Shown: positions 52,015 through 61,662 of the stretch, in pieces
How the letters are laid out: the number at the start of each line of letters is the position of its first letter
Position numbering within the stretch: position 1 is the stretch's first letter
Assembly (NCBI RefSeq): GCF_002929215.1
Contig: NZ_PJII01000002.1
Location: forward strand, 336,753-400,752
DNA length: 64,000 nt
Direction of reading: 5' to 3'
Origin: Arthrobacter sp. ZGTC412
GTDB taxonomy: Bacteria; Actinomycetota; Actinomycetes; Actinomycetales; Micrococcaceae
The notes under the pieces: generated by a model
What the model saw: only the letters and a program-made list of their open reading frames with translations
The model's database searches: none
What the model was told of the DNA's origin: nothing
Translations under genes and position numbers: made by a program

Positions 52015-53558
52015 GGAAGTTCTGCCTTCGTCTGTTCGGTGGTTTGCTCGGTTGAAAGTTGTGGCGCGGAGAGCTCGCGGTATTCCTCGTTGCTGAGTGC
52101 CGCCACCCGTGAGTTCCGGCGTCCGTAACCAAAGTACGCGGCCACGCCCACCAGCATCCAGAGGGCGAAGACCACCCAGGTGTCGGCGCCAAGGTTGGCC
52201 ATCAGGTAGGCGCACATCGCGGCGCCGAGGATGGGTGTGAGCGGGAAGAAAGGCACGCGGAAGGTTCGCTCCAGCTCCGGGCGCGTGCGGCGGAGATAGA
52301 TGACGGCGACATTCACCAGGGCGAACGCAAACAGCGTGCCGATGCTGGTGGCATCCGCGAGCGCACCCAGCGGAACCAGCCCGGCGGTCAGCGCGACGGC
52401 GGTTCCCACCAGGAGCGTCCCGGCCACGGGGGTGCCGGTACGGCGGGAAACGCGGCCGAAGACCTTGGGGATGAGCCCGTCACGGGACATGGAGAGCAGG
52501 ATACGGGTCTGCCCGTAGAGCACCGTCAGGACGATGCTGGCGATGGCCAGCACCGCGCCCACCGCGAAGACGAGTGCGATCCACGGCTGGCCGGTGGTCT
52601 CTTCGAGGATCTTCACCAGGGCCGCCTCGGTTCCGTCGAACCAGCCCCACGGCCGGGCGCCGATGGCCGCGACGGCCACCAGGACGTAAATGGTGGTGAC
52701 AATGACCATGGACAACATAATGGCCCTGGGCAGGTCGCGCTTGGGGTTCCGTGCTTCCTCGCCTGCTGTGGAGGCGGCATCGAAACCAATGTAGGAGAAG
52801 AACACCCGGGAGGCCGCGGCGGAGACACCGGCGGCGCCCATGGGCAACAGCGGCTCAAAGTTGCCGGCGTTGAACGCGGTGAACGCCACGGCGCAGAAGA
52901 ACAGCAGGATGCCCACCTTCACCACCACGATGGAGGTATTGATCCAAGCGCTCTCCTTGGCGCCGCGCACCAGGAGGACGGTTGCCAGCACCACGATGAC
53001 CATGGCCGGGATGTTGACCACTCCGCCATCCCCCGGCGGTTGCGACATGGCATCAGGCAGAACGGAACCGAAGACGGCCAGCGCTTCATTCACGTACTGG
53101 CCGGCACCCACGGCGACGGCGGCCACCGAAACGGCGTACTCCAGCACCAGGCACCAGCCGCAGATCCACGCCATCCCTTCGCCCATGGTGGCGTATGTGT
53201 AGGAATAGCTGGACCCGGCAACGGGCACCAGGCCCGCCATCTCCGCGTAAGACACCGCGGAGAGCAGCGCAGCCAGGCCTGCGATGGCGAATGAAATCCA
53301 GATGGCCGGTCCGGCCAGCGGAACGGATTCGCCCAGAATCACCAGAATGCCGGTCCCGAGAGTTGCGCCAACAGAAATCATGGTCAGCTGCAGGACACCG
53401 AAGCTGCGGACCAGCTTGGGCCCGCCATTGTTGCTGTCTGCCTCGCTGACCATCTGCGCGATCGGCTTGCGCCGCAGCAGCTGGGCGCCCAGGGCTGGAC
53501 GGGCCGCTGTTCCGGCGGCGCCGTCCGGGGCCGGGCCGGAGAGTGTAGGCACAGTCAT
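52011..53558 (-). CDS. APC family amino acid permease (CAT-like)
   Basis: A 515-residue permease with about 12-13 membrane helices. It has MISVGATLGTGILVILGES near residue 60 (substrate-binding unwound helix 1), YAEMAGLVPVAGSSYSYTYAT near residue 104, and SYIGFDAASTAGEEARNPKRDLP in the centre. The cytoplasmic N-terminus carries LLRRKPIAQMVSEAD, as in cationic amino acid transporters. It is the first gene of the permease-oxidase pair, divergent from the PucR regulator gene across 110 bp. Confidence 0.92.
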   Translation of the reverse strand: MTVPTLSGPAPDGAAGTAARPALGAQLLRRKPIAQMVSEADSNNGGPKLVRSFGVLQLTMISVGATLGTGILVILGESVPLAGPAIWISFAIAGLAALLSAVSYAEMAGLVPVAGSSYSYTYATMGEGMAWICGWCLVLEYAVSVAAVAVGAGQYVNEALAVFGSVLPDAMSQPPGDGGVVNIPAMVIVVLATVLLVRGAKESAWINTSIVVVKVGILLFFCAVAFTAFNAGNFEPLLPMGAAGVSAAASRVFFSYIGFDAASTAGEEARNPKRDLPRAIMLSMVIVTTIYVLVAVAAIGARPWGWFDGTEAALVKILEETTGQPWIALVFAVGAVLAIASIVLTVLYGQTRILLSMSRDGLIPKVFGRVSRRTGTPVAGTLLVGTAVALTAGLVPLGALADATSIGTLFAFALVNVAVIYLRRTRPELERTFRVPFFPLTPILGAAMCAYLMANLGADTWVVFALWMLVGVAAYFGYGRRNSRVAALSNEEYRELSAPQLSTEQTTEQTKAELP

Positions 53559-53654
53559 CGTTGACGTCCGTTCGTGTCGTTGGCTGGTTGAACTGGTTTT
53601 CCCCTCACCCAGAGTAGGGGTGTGAGCGGCATCTCAAGGGAGTGCAAAGTGACC

Positions 53655-53668
53655 TATAGTGATCACCC
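53655..53668 (+). promoter_or_regulatory. Leaderless -10 box of pucR-family gene
   Basis: TATAGT (53655-53660) precedes the ATG at 53669 by 8 nt, with no ribosome binding site. GTGATCAC (53659-53666), a perfect palindrome, overlaps it and may be an operator. Confidence 0.6.
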
Positions 53669-55315
53669 ATGAGACGTAATGCACCAAACAGCGCTGCCAG
53701 CCCGGACCAGTTCGATGCGGTCACGCTCGGGCAGTTCCTGGCAGCCCTGCCTGCCGAAGTAACGGTGGTGCACGACGCCGGAAACGGCCAGGTGCCGTTG
53801 CGGTGGGTGGAGCCGAGCGAGTTGGAGGACCCCACCCCCTACCTGTTGGACGGCGAATTTGTCCTCACCGCCGGCCTGCCCTTCCGGGACGGCGGAAACG
53901 ATGGCGGCAGCCCGGACGGGAGCCAAAGTGCCGCCCGGGTGGAGGAGTATGTCCGCAGGTTGGTGGAGGCCGGAGTGGCTGCGCTGGGCTTCGGCCTGCA
54001 GCCTTATTACGACGCCGTCCCGGACCACGTGGTGGTGGCCTGCAGGGAGCAGGGGCTCACCTTGGTGGAGGTGCCTGCCAGCGTGCCTTTTGCCGCCCTG
54101 GGCCTGGAATTCTCGAAGCTGCTTGAGTCCGGGAACGCCCAGGTTTTCCGGCAACTGGCGGAGACCAACAGGCACCTCATGCGGGCAGTGCTTTCGGCCC
54201 GACCGGAGCATGAACTGCTGGCGGCGCTGGCCCAGCGCGTCCCGGTGTGGGCGGTCCTGGTGGGCGCTGACGGCCGCGTGCGTGCCCGGGCGGGTGCCGC
54301 CGTCGACCTCTCCCAGCTCCAGCCCCTCCTCAGGAAGCTCCTCTCAGGGAGCGGCCCCCGCGTGGAAACAGAAACGCTTGATGCCCCCGGCCCGTCGCGG
54401 GTCTTCGGCCATCCCCTCCGCAGCAGCAAAGACGCCACGCTTGGCGGGCTGGTGCTCGGCGCGGACAAGGCGTTAACTCCGGCGCAGAACAGTGTGGTCT
54501 CTTCGGTCGTGGGCCTCCTGGAACTGCTGGTCCGTCAACGAACCAGCGGGTCCCTGGCTCCCAGCCAGCTGGCCACCGCCCTCCTGCTCCATCCCGAAAC
54601 GCTCGCCGGGGGCAACACCCGGCAGCTGAACGGGCTGAAGGATCTGTTGGCACAGAGTGTTGCGGGAACACGGTCCGGGCAGGTGCGCGTGGTCCAGGGC
54701 GTGCGGGCAGCGGTTGCCCCCGCTGCCGACGACGGGCCGGTCCGGGAGCTGCTGCAGTGGCGCCGGCTGTTCGACAGCAAAATGGTGGAGCTGACGGACT
54801 ACGGCTTCGCGGCCGTGACACGGCTGAAGGTGGATGACCAGCTGGTGGCCGAAGTGGAGCACCTCGGCTGGTGCCTGGTGGTGGGCGAGCCCACGGAGCT
54901 GTCGGGCCTGCCGGAGGCTTACCGGCGTGCCTCGTCGCTCCGGCCCCGGGTGTCGGCGACGGGCAAAAGCGCTCGCGTCGAGGAGATGACCTGGTCCGTG
55001 ACCGGCATGCTCGGCAGGGAGGCCGGCAGCATGCTGGCGGCCAGGATCCTGGCGCCGGTCCTTGAGCTGGAGCCCGAACGCCGTGACAGCCAGCTCCGGG
55101 TTCTCCGGTCCTGGCTGGCCGCGAACGGAAGCTGGGACGCCACGGCCAAGGAGCTGGGCCTGCACCGGAACAGTGTGCGGCGGCAGATTACTGCCATCGC
55201 GGAACTGTTGGACCTGGACCTTGGCCAGGTTCAGTCAAGGGCAGAGCTGTGGATTGCGCTGCAGTACGTGGATGGGCCGGTAACGGAAAACTCTCAGCCG
55301 CCCCAGGAACGGTAG
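53669..55315 (+). CDS. PucR family transcriptional regulator
   Basis: A 548-residue regulator. An N-terminal PucR-type sensor domain (TLGQFLAALPAEVTVVHDAG, FVLTAGLPFRDGG) is followed by a central GAF-like or GGDEF-like region and a C-terminal HTH_30 domain. That domain spans LRVLRSWLAANGSWDATAKEL to LHRNSVRRQITAIAELL, residues 476-520. Family members usually activate purine, amino acid or polyamine catabolism next to their own gene. It is divergent from the APC permease, so it probably controls the permease and oxidase. The last 22 bp overlap the convergent nitrilase gene. Confidence 0.92.
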   Translation: MRRNAPNSAASPDQFDAVTLGQFLAALPAEVTVVHDAGNGQVPLRWVEPSELEDPTPYLLDGEFVLTAGLPFRDGGNDGGSPDGSQSAARVEEYVRRLVEAGVAALGFGLQPYYDAVPDHVVVACREQGLTLVEVPASVPFAALGLEFSKLLESGNAQVFRQLAETNRHLMRAVLSARPEHELLAALAQRVPVWAVLVGADGRVRARAGAAVDLSQLQPLLRKLLSGSGPRVETETLDAPGPSRVFGHPLRSSKDATLGGLVLGADKALTPAQNSVVSSVVGLLELLVRQRTSGSLAPSQLATALLLHPETLAGGNTRQLNGLKDLLAQSVAGTRSGQVRVVQGVRAAVAPAADDGPVRELLQWRRLFDSKMVELTDYGFAAVTRLKVDDQLVAEVEHLGWCLVVGEPTELSGLPEAYRRASSLRPRVSATGKSARVEEMTWSVTGMLGREAGSMLAARILAPVLELEPERRDSQLRVLRSWLAANGSWDATAKELGLHRNSVRRQITAIAELLDLDLGQVQSRAELWIALQYVDGPVTENSQPPQER

Positions 55316-56082
55316 AGATCCGGCCGCCGTTCGGCGAGGTACGGCACCTTGCCGCGGGCCTTGGCGGCGGAGTCTTCGTCCAGCTCCGCGAAAAGGAGCT
55401 GGGCTTCTTCGCCGGCCGCGGCCAGCAACCTGCCGTCCGGCCCGGCGATGACGCTGCCGCCAAGGAACCTGCAGTCCTCCTCGACACCCGAGTGGTTGGC
55501 GTAGGCAATGGTCAACTGGCTTTCCAGTGCGCGCGCACGCAGCAACACCTGCGGAACGTCGTCAAACCCGTGTGCCAGGGCCGTGGGTACCAGGAGCAGT
55601 TCGGCTCCGGCCACGGCTGCGGCCCGGACGGCTTCGGGAAATTCGACGTCGTAGCAGATCACCATGGACGTGGGCACTCCATTGAAATTCACGACGGCGG
55701 GAGGCTGGGTCGCCGGGCTGAAGGCCGCCCGTTCGTCAGGACCGAAGAGGTGCACCTTGGAGTAATCGAGCAGGCTGTTGCCTTCGGCGTCCAGAAGGGT
55801 TGCGCTGATGCGCCACTCCCCCTGCCCGGTGACCTGGGGAAGGCTGTATACGAGGCCGACTTGATGGCGCCGCGCGATGTCGGCAAGCTTCCCGTGCAGC
55901 TCGGGCAGGCGGGCGGGATCCAGTTCCGCCCGGACCCTGCGGGGTGCGTAACCCACGGGAAAGAGTTCGGGAGTCACCAGGACGCCGGCTCCGGCCAACG
56001 CAGCGGCTGCTGCGGCCGCATCAATAGCAGCACAGTTGGCGTCCACATTCATCACAACAGCGTTGGCCTGCAGGAGTGCCAT
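55294..56082 (-). CDS. Carbon-nitrogen hydrolase (nitrilase superfamily)
   Basis: A 262-residue amidase-fold enzyme with the complete catalytic set: Glu in VTPELFPVG, Lys in YSKVHLFG and Cys in VICYDVEFPE. It resembles aliphatic amidases and N-carbamoylputrescine amidases. Together with the amine oxidase and PucR gene it may complete an amine degradation route, but the substrate is not proven. The start is ambiguous: ATG 56082, GTG 56088 and GTG 56097 are in frame, with GAAGGTGG as the only ribosome binding site. The stop lies inside the pucR coding region. Confidence 0.87.
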   Translation of the reverse strand: MALLQANAVVMNVDANCAAIDAAAAAAALAGAGVLVTPELFPVGYAPRRVRAELDPARLPELHGKLADIARRHQVGLVYSLPQVTGQGEWRISATLLDAEGNSLLDYSKVHLFGPDERAAFSPATQPPAVVNFNGVPTSMVICYDVEFPEAVRAAAVAGAELLLVPTALAHGFDDVPQVLLRARALESQLTIAYANHSGVEEDCRFLGGSVIAGPDGRLLAAAGEEAQLLFAELDEDSAAKARGKVPYLAERRPDLYRSWGG

Positions 56083-56253
56083 CAACACAGCGGCCACCTT
56101 CCGTCGTCGGACCGGCCCTCAAGGGAAGGCCTAAGAACAGACTAGCCACGGCTTGGGCAGTTCCGTGGGGCCTTTTGCACCGCTTCGTCGCTCACCGAGG
56201 GCGGATCATCCTGGCTTTCCCGTCCCTGCTTGCCAGCCCCCTTGCGTTAACTT

Positions 56254-56291
56254 CTTGACTACAAGAGTTCCCATAAGGCACTCTTTCAAGC
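56254..56291 (+). promoter_or_regulatory. ROK gene promoter with CTTGAC-N-ACAAG operator
   Basis: CTTGACTACAAG (56254-56265) forms an inverted repeat CTTG/CAAG and contains the -35 box TTGACT (56255-56260). A weak -10 CACTCT (56279-56284) follows at 18 bp and ends 7 nt before the ATG. The same motif lies over the -35 box of the downstream ABC operon. Confidence 0.7.
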
Positions 56292-57482
56292 ATGCCCGCA
56301 ACATCGCGCTCAACGAGGAGCAAACCCCGAAATCCCGGCTCGCAATCCGCCCTGCGGCAACTGAACCAGCAACGGATTATCGAGTCACTGATGGGCGGGC
56401 CCTCCACACAGGCTGAACTCGCCCGGCACACCGGGCTCTCCACGGCAACGGTCTCGAACATTGTCAGAATCATGCTCGATTCAGGTCTGGCATCCACGGA
56501 GCCCATCACTAGCTCTGGGCGTAGGGCGCTCAACGTCAGGCTGAACAGCAACGGCGCGGTGGCGGTCGGAATCGACTTCGGCCGGCGCCACCTTCGGGTG
56601 GTGCTGGCCTCGCTGAGCTATCACGTCATTGCCGAGGAATCCGTCACGCTGCCGCTGGGCCACCAGGCTGAGGAGGGCATCCAGGCGGCAGTGGTCCTGC
56701 TTGAAAAACTCCTGCAGGAAAGCGGCGTCGCGCGCAGCGCCGTGGTGGGCGCCGGCGCCGGAATTCCCGGACCAATAGACCGGCGCACCGGCACCGTGGC
56801 CCAAGGGGCGATTCTTCCGGAGTGGGTGGGGATCAACATCCTCCAGCACCTGGAGGAAAGGCTCAAAATCCCCGTTTTTGTTGACAACGACGCGAACCTG
56901 GGCGCCTGGTCTGAGGTGACTTGGGGTCAGCACACCGGGGTCAGCAACCTGCTGTTCCTGAAGATCGGGTCGGGCATCGGAGCCGGCCTCATCCTGAACG
57001 GGGCACCCTATTACGGCAACGTGGGAATCACTGGCGAAATAGGCCATGCCACCATCCACGAACAAGGGCTCGTCTGCCGCTGCGGCAACCGTGGCTGCCT
57101 TGAAACCATCGCGTCCACCACCACCATGATTGAACTCCTCAGCCGCGGTGAGGACCGGCCGCTCACCCCCGCAGATATCGTGCGCAAGGCCTTGGCCGGT
57201 GACTCCGCAACCCTCCGCGTCCTCGATGACGCGGGGCTCGCCGTCGGCCGCGCACTGGGCAACGTTGCCAACCTGATCAATCCTGAGGTCATTGTGGTCG
57301 GTGGGCCACTCGCCGGCCTCGGCAACCTCCTCCTGGACCCCATCAAGAGGGGCTTGGTACGGCACGCGGTGCCCGTCATCGGTGAGACTACCGCGTTGGC
57401 CATGTCCTCCCTGGGCGACCGCGCCGAGGCCCTTGGAGCAGCCGCTTTGGTGTTCCAACACGCAGGAATCCGGAAGACCTAG
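56292..57482 (+). CDS. ROK family transcriptional repressor (XylR/NagC type)
   Basis: A 396-residue regulator. A winged helix-turn-helix occupies residues 15-75 (LNQQRIIESLMGGPSTQAELA, GLSTATVSNIVRIMLDSGL). A ROK sugar-binding domain follows, with GAGAGIPGPIDRRTG, DNDANLGAWSEVTWG, the EIGHATIHEQG His and the zinc motif CRCGNRGCLE. The kinase phosphate loop is VGIDFGRRHLRV, lacking the Thr-rich form of true kinases, so it is a regulator. It most likely represses itself and the sugar ABC operon 130 bp downstream. Confidence 0.92.
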   Translation: MPATSRSTRSKPRNPGSQSALRQLNQQRIIESLMGGPSTQAELARHTGLSTATVSNIVRIMLDSGLASTEPITSSGRRALNVRLNSNGAVAVGIDFGRRHLRVVLASLSYHVIAEESVTLPLGHQAEEGIQAAVVLLEKLLQESGVARSAVVGAGAGIPGPIDRRTGTVAQGAILPEWVGINILQHLEERLKIPVFVDNDANLGAWSEVTWGQHTGVSNLLFLKIGSGIGAGLILNGAPYYGNVGITGEIGHATIHEQGLVCRCGNRGCLETIASTTTMIELLSRGEDRPLTPADIVRKALAGDSATLRVLDDAGLAVGRALGNVANLINPEVIVVGGPLAGLGNLLLDPIKRGLVRHAVPVIGETTALAMSSLGDRAEALGAAALVFQHAGIRKT

Positions 57483-57514
57483 ATCGTTTTGTTATCCGGG
57501 ATATGCGTTAAAGA

Positions 57515-57545
57515 CTTGACGACAAGCGGCGTGATCCAGTTTACT
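57515..57545 (+). promoter_or_regulatory. Sugar ABC operon promoter with ROK operator
   Basis: CTTGACGACAAG (57515-57526) is the same inverted repeat as upstream of the ROK gene, with one base changed in the centre. It overlaps the -35 box TTGACG (57516-57521). A TTTACT -10 box (57540-57545) follows at 18 bp. The leader is about 60 nt with GGAGGG before the ATG. Confidence 0.72.
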
Positions 57546-57613
57546 TTTGCATCAGACGGCCCTGCGCTTTGCCGGCCGGACAAAGAAGTCATCGCATTGG
57601 AGGGTTAGGGCAC

Positions 57614-59170
57614 ATGACGTCCCAGACCACGCAAACCGACCCGATCATCCTCGAGATGCGGTCCATCACCAAGGAATTCCCCGGCGTTAAAGCGTTGGCC
57701 GACGTGAACCTGCGGGTGAAGGCCGGCGAAATCCACGCCATCTGCGGCGAGAACGGCGCCGGCAAGTCCACCCTGATGAAGGTCCTCTCGGGTGTTTACC
57801 CCTATGGCAGCTACGACGGCGACATCGTCTACCAGAACCAGGTCCAGCAGTTCCGCGACATCCGGGCCAGCGAACACGCCGGCATCGTGATCATCCACCA
57901 GGAACTCGCGCTGATCCCGGAGCTCTCCATCATGGAGAACATCTTTTTGGGCAACGAGCCAACCAAACGCGGCGTGATCAACTGGGCCGAGGCGCGACTG
58001 CGCTCCCTGGACCTGTTGGCCCGCGTTGGCCTGCGTGAGGACCCGGACACACCCATCAAGGAAATCGGCGTCGGCAAGCAGCAGCTCGTGGAAATTGCGA
58101 AGTCTCTGAACAAGTCCGTGAAGATCCTCATCCTGGACGAGCCTACGGCCGCGCTGAATGAGTCCGATTCCCAGCACCTGCTGGACCTGATGCTTGGCCT
58201 GAAGGCGAAGGGCATTACCAGCATCATCATTTCGCACAAGCTCAACGAGATTGAACAGATCGCCGATTCCATCACCATCATCCGTGACGGCAAGTCGATC
58301 GAGACGCTAAATGTCAAAGCGGACGGCGTGGACGAAGACCGCATCATCAAAGGCATGGTGGGCCGCACCCTCGAATCGCGTTTCCCGGACCACACTCCGA
58401 AAATCGGCGAGGTGTTCTTCGAAGTCAAGGACTGGACCGTAGGCCACCCCAACGTCCAGGACCGGCTGGTATGCAAGAACTCGAGCTTTTTTGTCCGCCG
58501 CGGTGAGATTGTAGGCTTCGCCGGACTGATGGGCGCTGGCCGCACCGAGCTTGCCCGGTCCGTGTTTGGCCGGTCCTACGGCAAGTTCATCAGCGGCCAG
58601 GTCTATAAGGACGGCAAGCAGGTGACCCTCAAGTCCGTCCGGCAGGCCATTGACGCCGGACTGGGATACGTCACCGAGGACCGCAAGTCGCTGGGACTGA
58701 ACCTGCTCGATGACATCAAAACCACCACGGTGGCCGCCAACCTGCGGAAGATCAGCCACAACTCGGTGGTGGACCCGAACCAGGAATTCACCGTAGCGGA
58801 GCAGTACCGCAAGTCGCTGCGGACCAAGACCCCGTCGGTGGAGGAGGGCGTGGCCAAACTTTCCGGCGGCAACCAGCAGAAAGTAGTCCTGGCCAAGTGG
58901 ATGTTCACGGACCCGGACCTGCTGATCCTGGATGAACCCACCCGCGGCATTGACGTCGGCGCCAAGTACGAGATTTACGGCATCATCCAGCAACTGGCCA
59001 ACCAGGGGAAGGGTGTCATCGTCATTTCCTCGGAGCTGCCCGAACTCCTGGGCCTTTCAGACCGCATCTACACGATTTTTGAAGGCGCCATCACCGGTGT
59101 CCTGGACAAAGACGAGGCCAGCCAGGAAAACCTGATGAAACTGATGACCTCCGCCCGCAAAGCCGCCTGA
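57614..59170 (+). CDS. mmsA: Multiple-monosaccharide ABC transporter ATPase
   Basis: A 518-residue tandem ABC protein of the RbsA/XylG/GguA class. The first half has Walker [10 protein letters not shown] near residue 40, a signature-like [10 protein letters not shown] and Walker [11 protein letters not shown]. The second half has a degenerate Walker A ([10 protein letters not shown]), signature LSGGNQQKV and Walker [18 protein letters not shown] 57614 is 9 nt after GGAGGG. First gene of the operon controlled by the ROK-type operator; it supplies energy for sugar uptake with the next two genes. Confidence 0.92.
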   Translation: MTSQTTQTDPIILEMRSITKEFPGVKALADVNLRVKAGEIHAICGENGAGKSTLMKVLSGVYPYGSYDGDIVYQNQVQQFRDIRASEHAGIVIIHQELALIPELSIMENIFLGNEPTKRGVINWAEARLRSLDLLARVGLREDPDTPIKEIGVGKQQLVEIAKSLNKSVKILILDEPTAALNESDSQHLLDLMLGLKAKGITSIIISHKLNEIEQIADSITIIRDGKSIETLNVKADGVDEDRIIKGMVGRTLESRFPDHTPKIGEVFFEVKDWTVGHPNVQDRLVCKNSSFFVRRGEIVGFAGLMGAGRTELARSVFGRSYGKFISGQVYKDGKQVTLKSVRQAIDAGLGYVTEDRKSLGLNLLDDIKTTTVAANLRKISHNSVVDPNQEFTVAEQYRKSLRTKTPSVEEGVAKLSGGNQQKVVLAKWMFTDPDLLILDEPTRGIDVGAKYEIYGIIQQLANQGKGVIVISSELPELLGLSDRIYTIFEGAITGVLDKDEASQENLMKLMTSARKAA

Positions 59171-59214
59171 CCCCTGGACCACCCCAGAACCTTCCGGACA
59201 CAAGGACTGACACA

Positions 59215-60498
59215 ATGAACGCCCTCAAGAAGCTCTTTGGCGGAAATACCCGCCAATTCGGCATGATCTTCGCCCTGGTGGCCCTGATCGTCTTCTTCCA
59301 AATCGCCACCGACGGCCGCACCCTTACCCCCGGCAACGTCATCAACCTCTTCAACGGCAACTCCTACATCCTGATCCTGGCGATCGGCATGGTGCTGGTG
59401 ATCATCGCAGGGCATATCGACCTCTCCGTCGGTTCAGTGGCCGCCTTTGTGGGAGTCACCGTGGCCCTCGCCATCCGTGACTGGGGAATCCCGTGGTACG
59501 CCGGTGTGCTCCTGGGCCTGGTGCTCGGCGCAGTGATCGGTGCCTGGCAAGGCTGGTGGACGGCGTACGTGGGCATACCGGCCTTCATCGTCACCCTCGC
59601 CGGCATGCTCCTGTTCCGCGGCTTCAACCAGTTCGTGGGCAAGTCCAACACCATCCCGGTACCCGCCGATTTCCAGTTCCTCGGATCCGGCTACCTCCCC
59701 GAGGTTGGCCCCGACACCGGATTCAATAACCTCACTCTGCTGCTGGGCATCGCCGCCGCGGCATTCGTAGTGTGGGGTGAACTGCGCTCCCGGGCGCGCG
59801 CCAAGGCTCTTGGCGCGGAGGTTCCGGAAATGTGGGTCACCGCGCTGAAGCTGGTCCTGATCTGCGGCGCCATCCTCTACGCCACGTACCTGTTCGCTAC
59901 CGGCCGTCCCGGTACTTCCTTCCCGATCCCCGGCCTGATCCTGGCAGTCCTTGTCCTGCTGTACGGCTTCATTTCCTCCCGCACCATTCTCGGCCGGCAC
60001 GTTTACGCAGTGGGTGGCAACCGCCACGCGGCCGAGCTCTCCGGCGTCCAGTCCAAGAAGGTCAACTTCCTGGTCATGATGAACATGTCCATCCTGGCCG
60101 GCCTGGCGGGCATGATCTTCGTGGGCCGCTCCACCGCATCGGGCCCGTTCGACGGCGTGGGCTGGGAACTGGACGCCATCGCGGCCGTCTTCATCGGCGG
60201 CGCTGCGGTTACGGGCGGCGTGGGCACCGTCATCGGTTCCATCATTGGTGGCTTGGTGATGGCTGTACTCAATAACGGCCTGCAGCTGCTCGGCGTCGGT
60301 GCCGACCTCACCCAGATCATCAAGGGCCTGGTGCTCCTGATCGCCGTCGCCTTCGACGTCTACAACAAGAGCCAGGGCAAGAAATCGATCATCGGCATGC
60401 TGACCAGGAACTTCAACCGGCCCTCCGGCGGACCCAGCAACCCGCTCCAGCCCGACGAAACCACCTCCACCAAGGAAACGATCGCCAGGGAAGCCTGA
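59215..60498 (+). CDS. mmsB: Multiple-monosaccharide ABC transporter permease
   Basis: A 427-residue permease of the XylH/GguB type with about ten or more hydrophobic segments. It has GMVLVIIAGHIDLSVGSVAA near residue 60, AYVGIPAFIVTLAGMLLFRG near residue 116, VYAVGGNRHAAELSGVQ (ATPase-contact loop) and IGGAAVTGGVGTVIGSIIGG. The length, longer than the usual RbsC of about 320 residues, is typical of this subfamily. It lies 44 bp after the ATPase gene. Confidence 0.92.
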   Translation: MNALKKLFGGNTRQFGMIFALVALIVFFQIATDGRTLTPGNVINLFNGNSYILILAIGMVLVIIAGHIDLSVGSVAAFVGVTVALAIRDWGIPWYAGVLLGLVLGAVIGAWQGWWTAYVGIPAFIVTLAGMLLFRGFNQFVGKSNTIPVPADFQFLGSGYLPEVGPDTGFNNLTLLLGIAAAAFVVWGELRSRARAKALGAEVPEMWVTALKLVLICGAILYATYLFATGRPGTSFPIPGLILAVLVLLYGFISSRTILGRHVYAVGGNRHAAELSGVQSKKVNFLVMMNMSILAGLAGMIFVGRSTASGPFDGVGWELDAIAAVFIGGAAVTGGVGTVIGSIIGGLVMAVLNNGLQLLGVGADLTQIIKGLVLLIAVAFDVYNKSQGKKSIIGMLTRNFNRPSGGPSNPLQPDETTSTKETIAREA

Positions 60499-60549
60499 GC
60501 TTTTGCAGCCTGAATAGCGTTACACCACCACAAAGAAAGAGAACCAACA

Positions 60550-61647
60550 ATGCGAATGATTGGTAAAGCAGGAAAGGCCGCAGCGGTTGCTGCCATCGCA
60601 GCACTGGCGCTGACGGGCTGCGGCCGGTCCGAGCCCAGCACGGGCGGCGGAACCGAAGGCGCAGGAGGGTTCGAACAGAGCTCCTCCATCGGCGTCGCAC
60701 TCCCGCAGAAGACCAGTGAGAACTGGGTCCTGGCGGAGAAGCTGTTCAACGACGGCCTCAACGGGGCAGGGTTCAAGGCTGACGTGCAGTTCGCCAACGG
60801 CGGCGTGTCCGAGCAGCAGAACCAGATCAGCGCCATGGTCACCAAGGGCGCCAAGGTGATCATCGTCGGTGCCATCGACGGCTCCCAGCTGGGAACCCAG
60901 CTCCAGCAGGCCAAGGACGCCGGCGCCACTATCATCGCCTACGACCGCCTGCTCCTGAACACCCAGAACGTGGACTACTACGTGGCCTACGACAACTTCA
61001 AGGTGGGCGAGCTCCAGGGCCAGGCACTGCTCGAAGGCCTGCAGGCCGAGAAGGCAAGCGGCCCGTACAACATCGAACTGTTCGCAGGCTCCCCCGACGA
61101 TGCCAACGCCAAGGTCTTCTTCGACGGCGCCATGAGCGTCCTGCAGCCGAAGATCGACGACGGCACGCTCAAGGTAGTGTCCGGACAGACCAAGTTCGAA
61201 CAGGCCGTCACCCAGGGCTGGAAGGCTGAAAACGCCCAGCGCCGCGCCGACACCCTGCTCACCGGCAGCTACACCAGCCAGTCCCTGGACGGCGTCCTCT
61301 CCCCCAACGACACCCTTGCCCGCGCTGTCCTGACCTCCGTCAAGGGCGCTGGCAAGCCCACCCCGGTAATCACGGGCCAGGACTCCGAGGTTGAGTCGGT
61401 CAAGTCCATCATGGCCGGCGAGCAGTACTCCACCATCAACAAGGACACCCGCAAGCTCGTTGAGCACGCCATCACCATGGTGAAGGATCTCCAGGCCGGC
61501 AAGGAACTGGAAATCAACGACAAGGACTCCTACAACAACGGCGTGAAGACCGTCCCGGCCTACCTGCTGGAGCCGGTTATCGTCACTGCTGAAAACGTGA
61601 AGACGGCCTACGTGGACGATCCGCTACTCGGACCGATCACCAAGTAA
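60550..61647 (+). CDS. chvE: Sugar-binding lipoprotein, ChvE-like
   Basis: A 365-residue lipoprotein with signal sequence and lipobox ALTGC near residue 24. The type I periplasmic-binding fold follows: IGVALPQKTSENWVLAEK, GAKVIIVGAIDGSQLGTQL, IIAYDRLLLNT, VLSPNDTLARAVL and VITGQDSEVESVKSI, closely like the multi-sugar receptor ChvE (glucose, galactose, arabinose, xylose in known members). The exact sugar is not predictable. It is last in the operon, followed by a terminator. Confidence 0.92.
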   Translation: MRMIGKAGKAAAVAAIAALALTGCGRSEPSTGGGTEGAGGFEQSSSIGVALPQKTSENWVLAEKLFNDGLNGAGFKADVQFANGGVSEQQNQISAMVTKGAKVIIVGAIDGSQLGTQLQQAKDAGATIIAYDRLLLNTQNVDYYVAYDNFKVGELQGQALLEGLQAEKASGPYNIELFAGSPDDANAKVFFDGAMSVLQPKIDDGTLKVVSGQTKFEQAVTQGWKAENAQRRADTLLTGSYTSQSLDGVLSPNDTLARAVLTSVKGAGKPTPVITGQDSEVESVKSIMAGEQYSTINKDTRKLVEHAITMVKDLQAGKELEINDKDSYNNGVKTVPAYLLEPVIVTAENVKTAYVDDPLLGPITK

Positions 61648-61662
61648 ACAATCTGATCACCG

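Noticed and set aside
53659-53666. GTGATCAC palindrome as a CRP site
   Set aside because: It is an 8-bp palindrome only; the spacing does not match TGTGA-N6-TCACA. It is kept only as a possible local operator.
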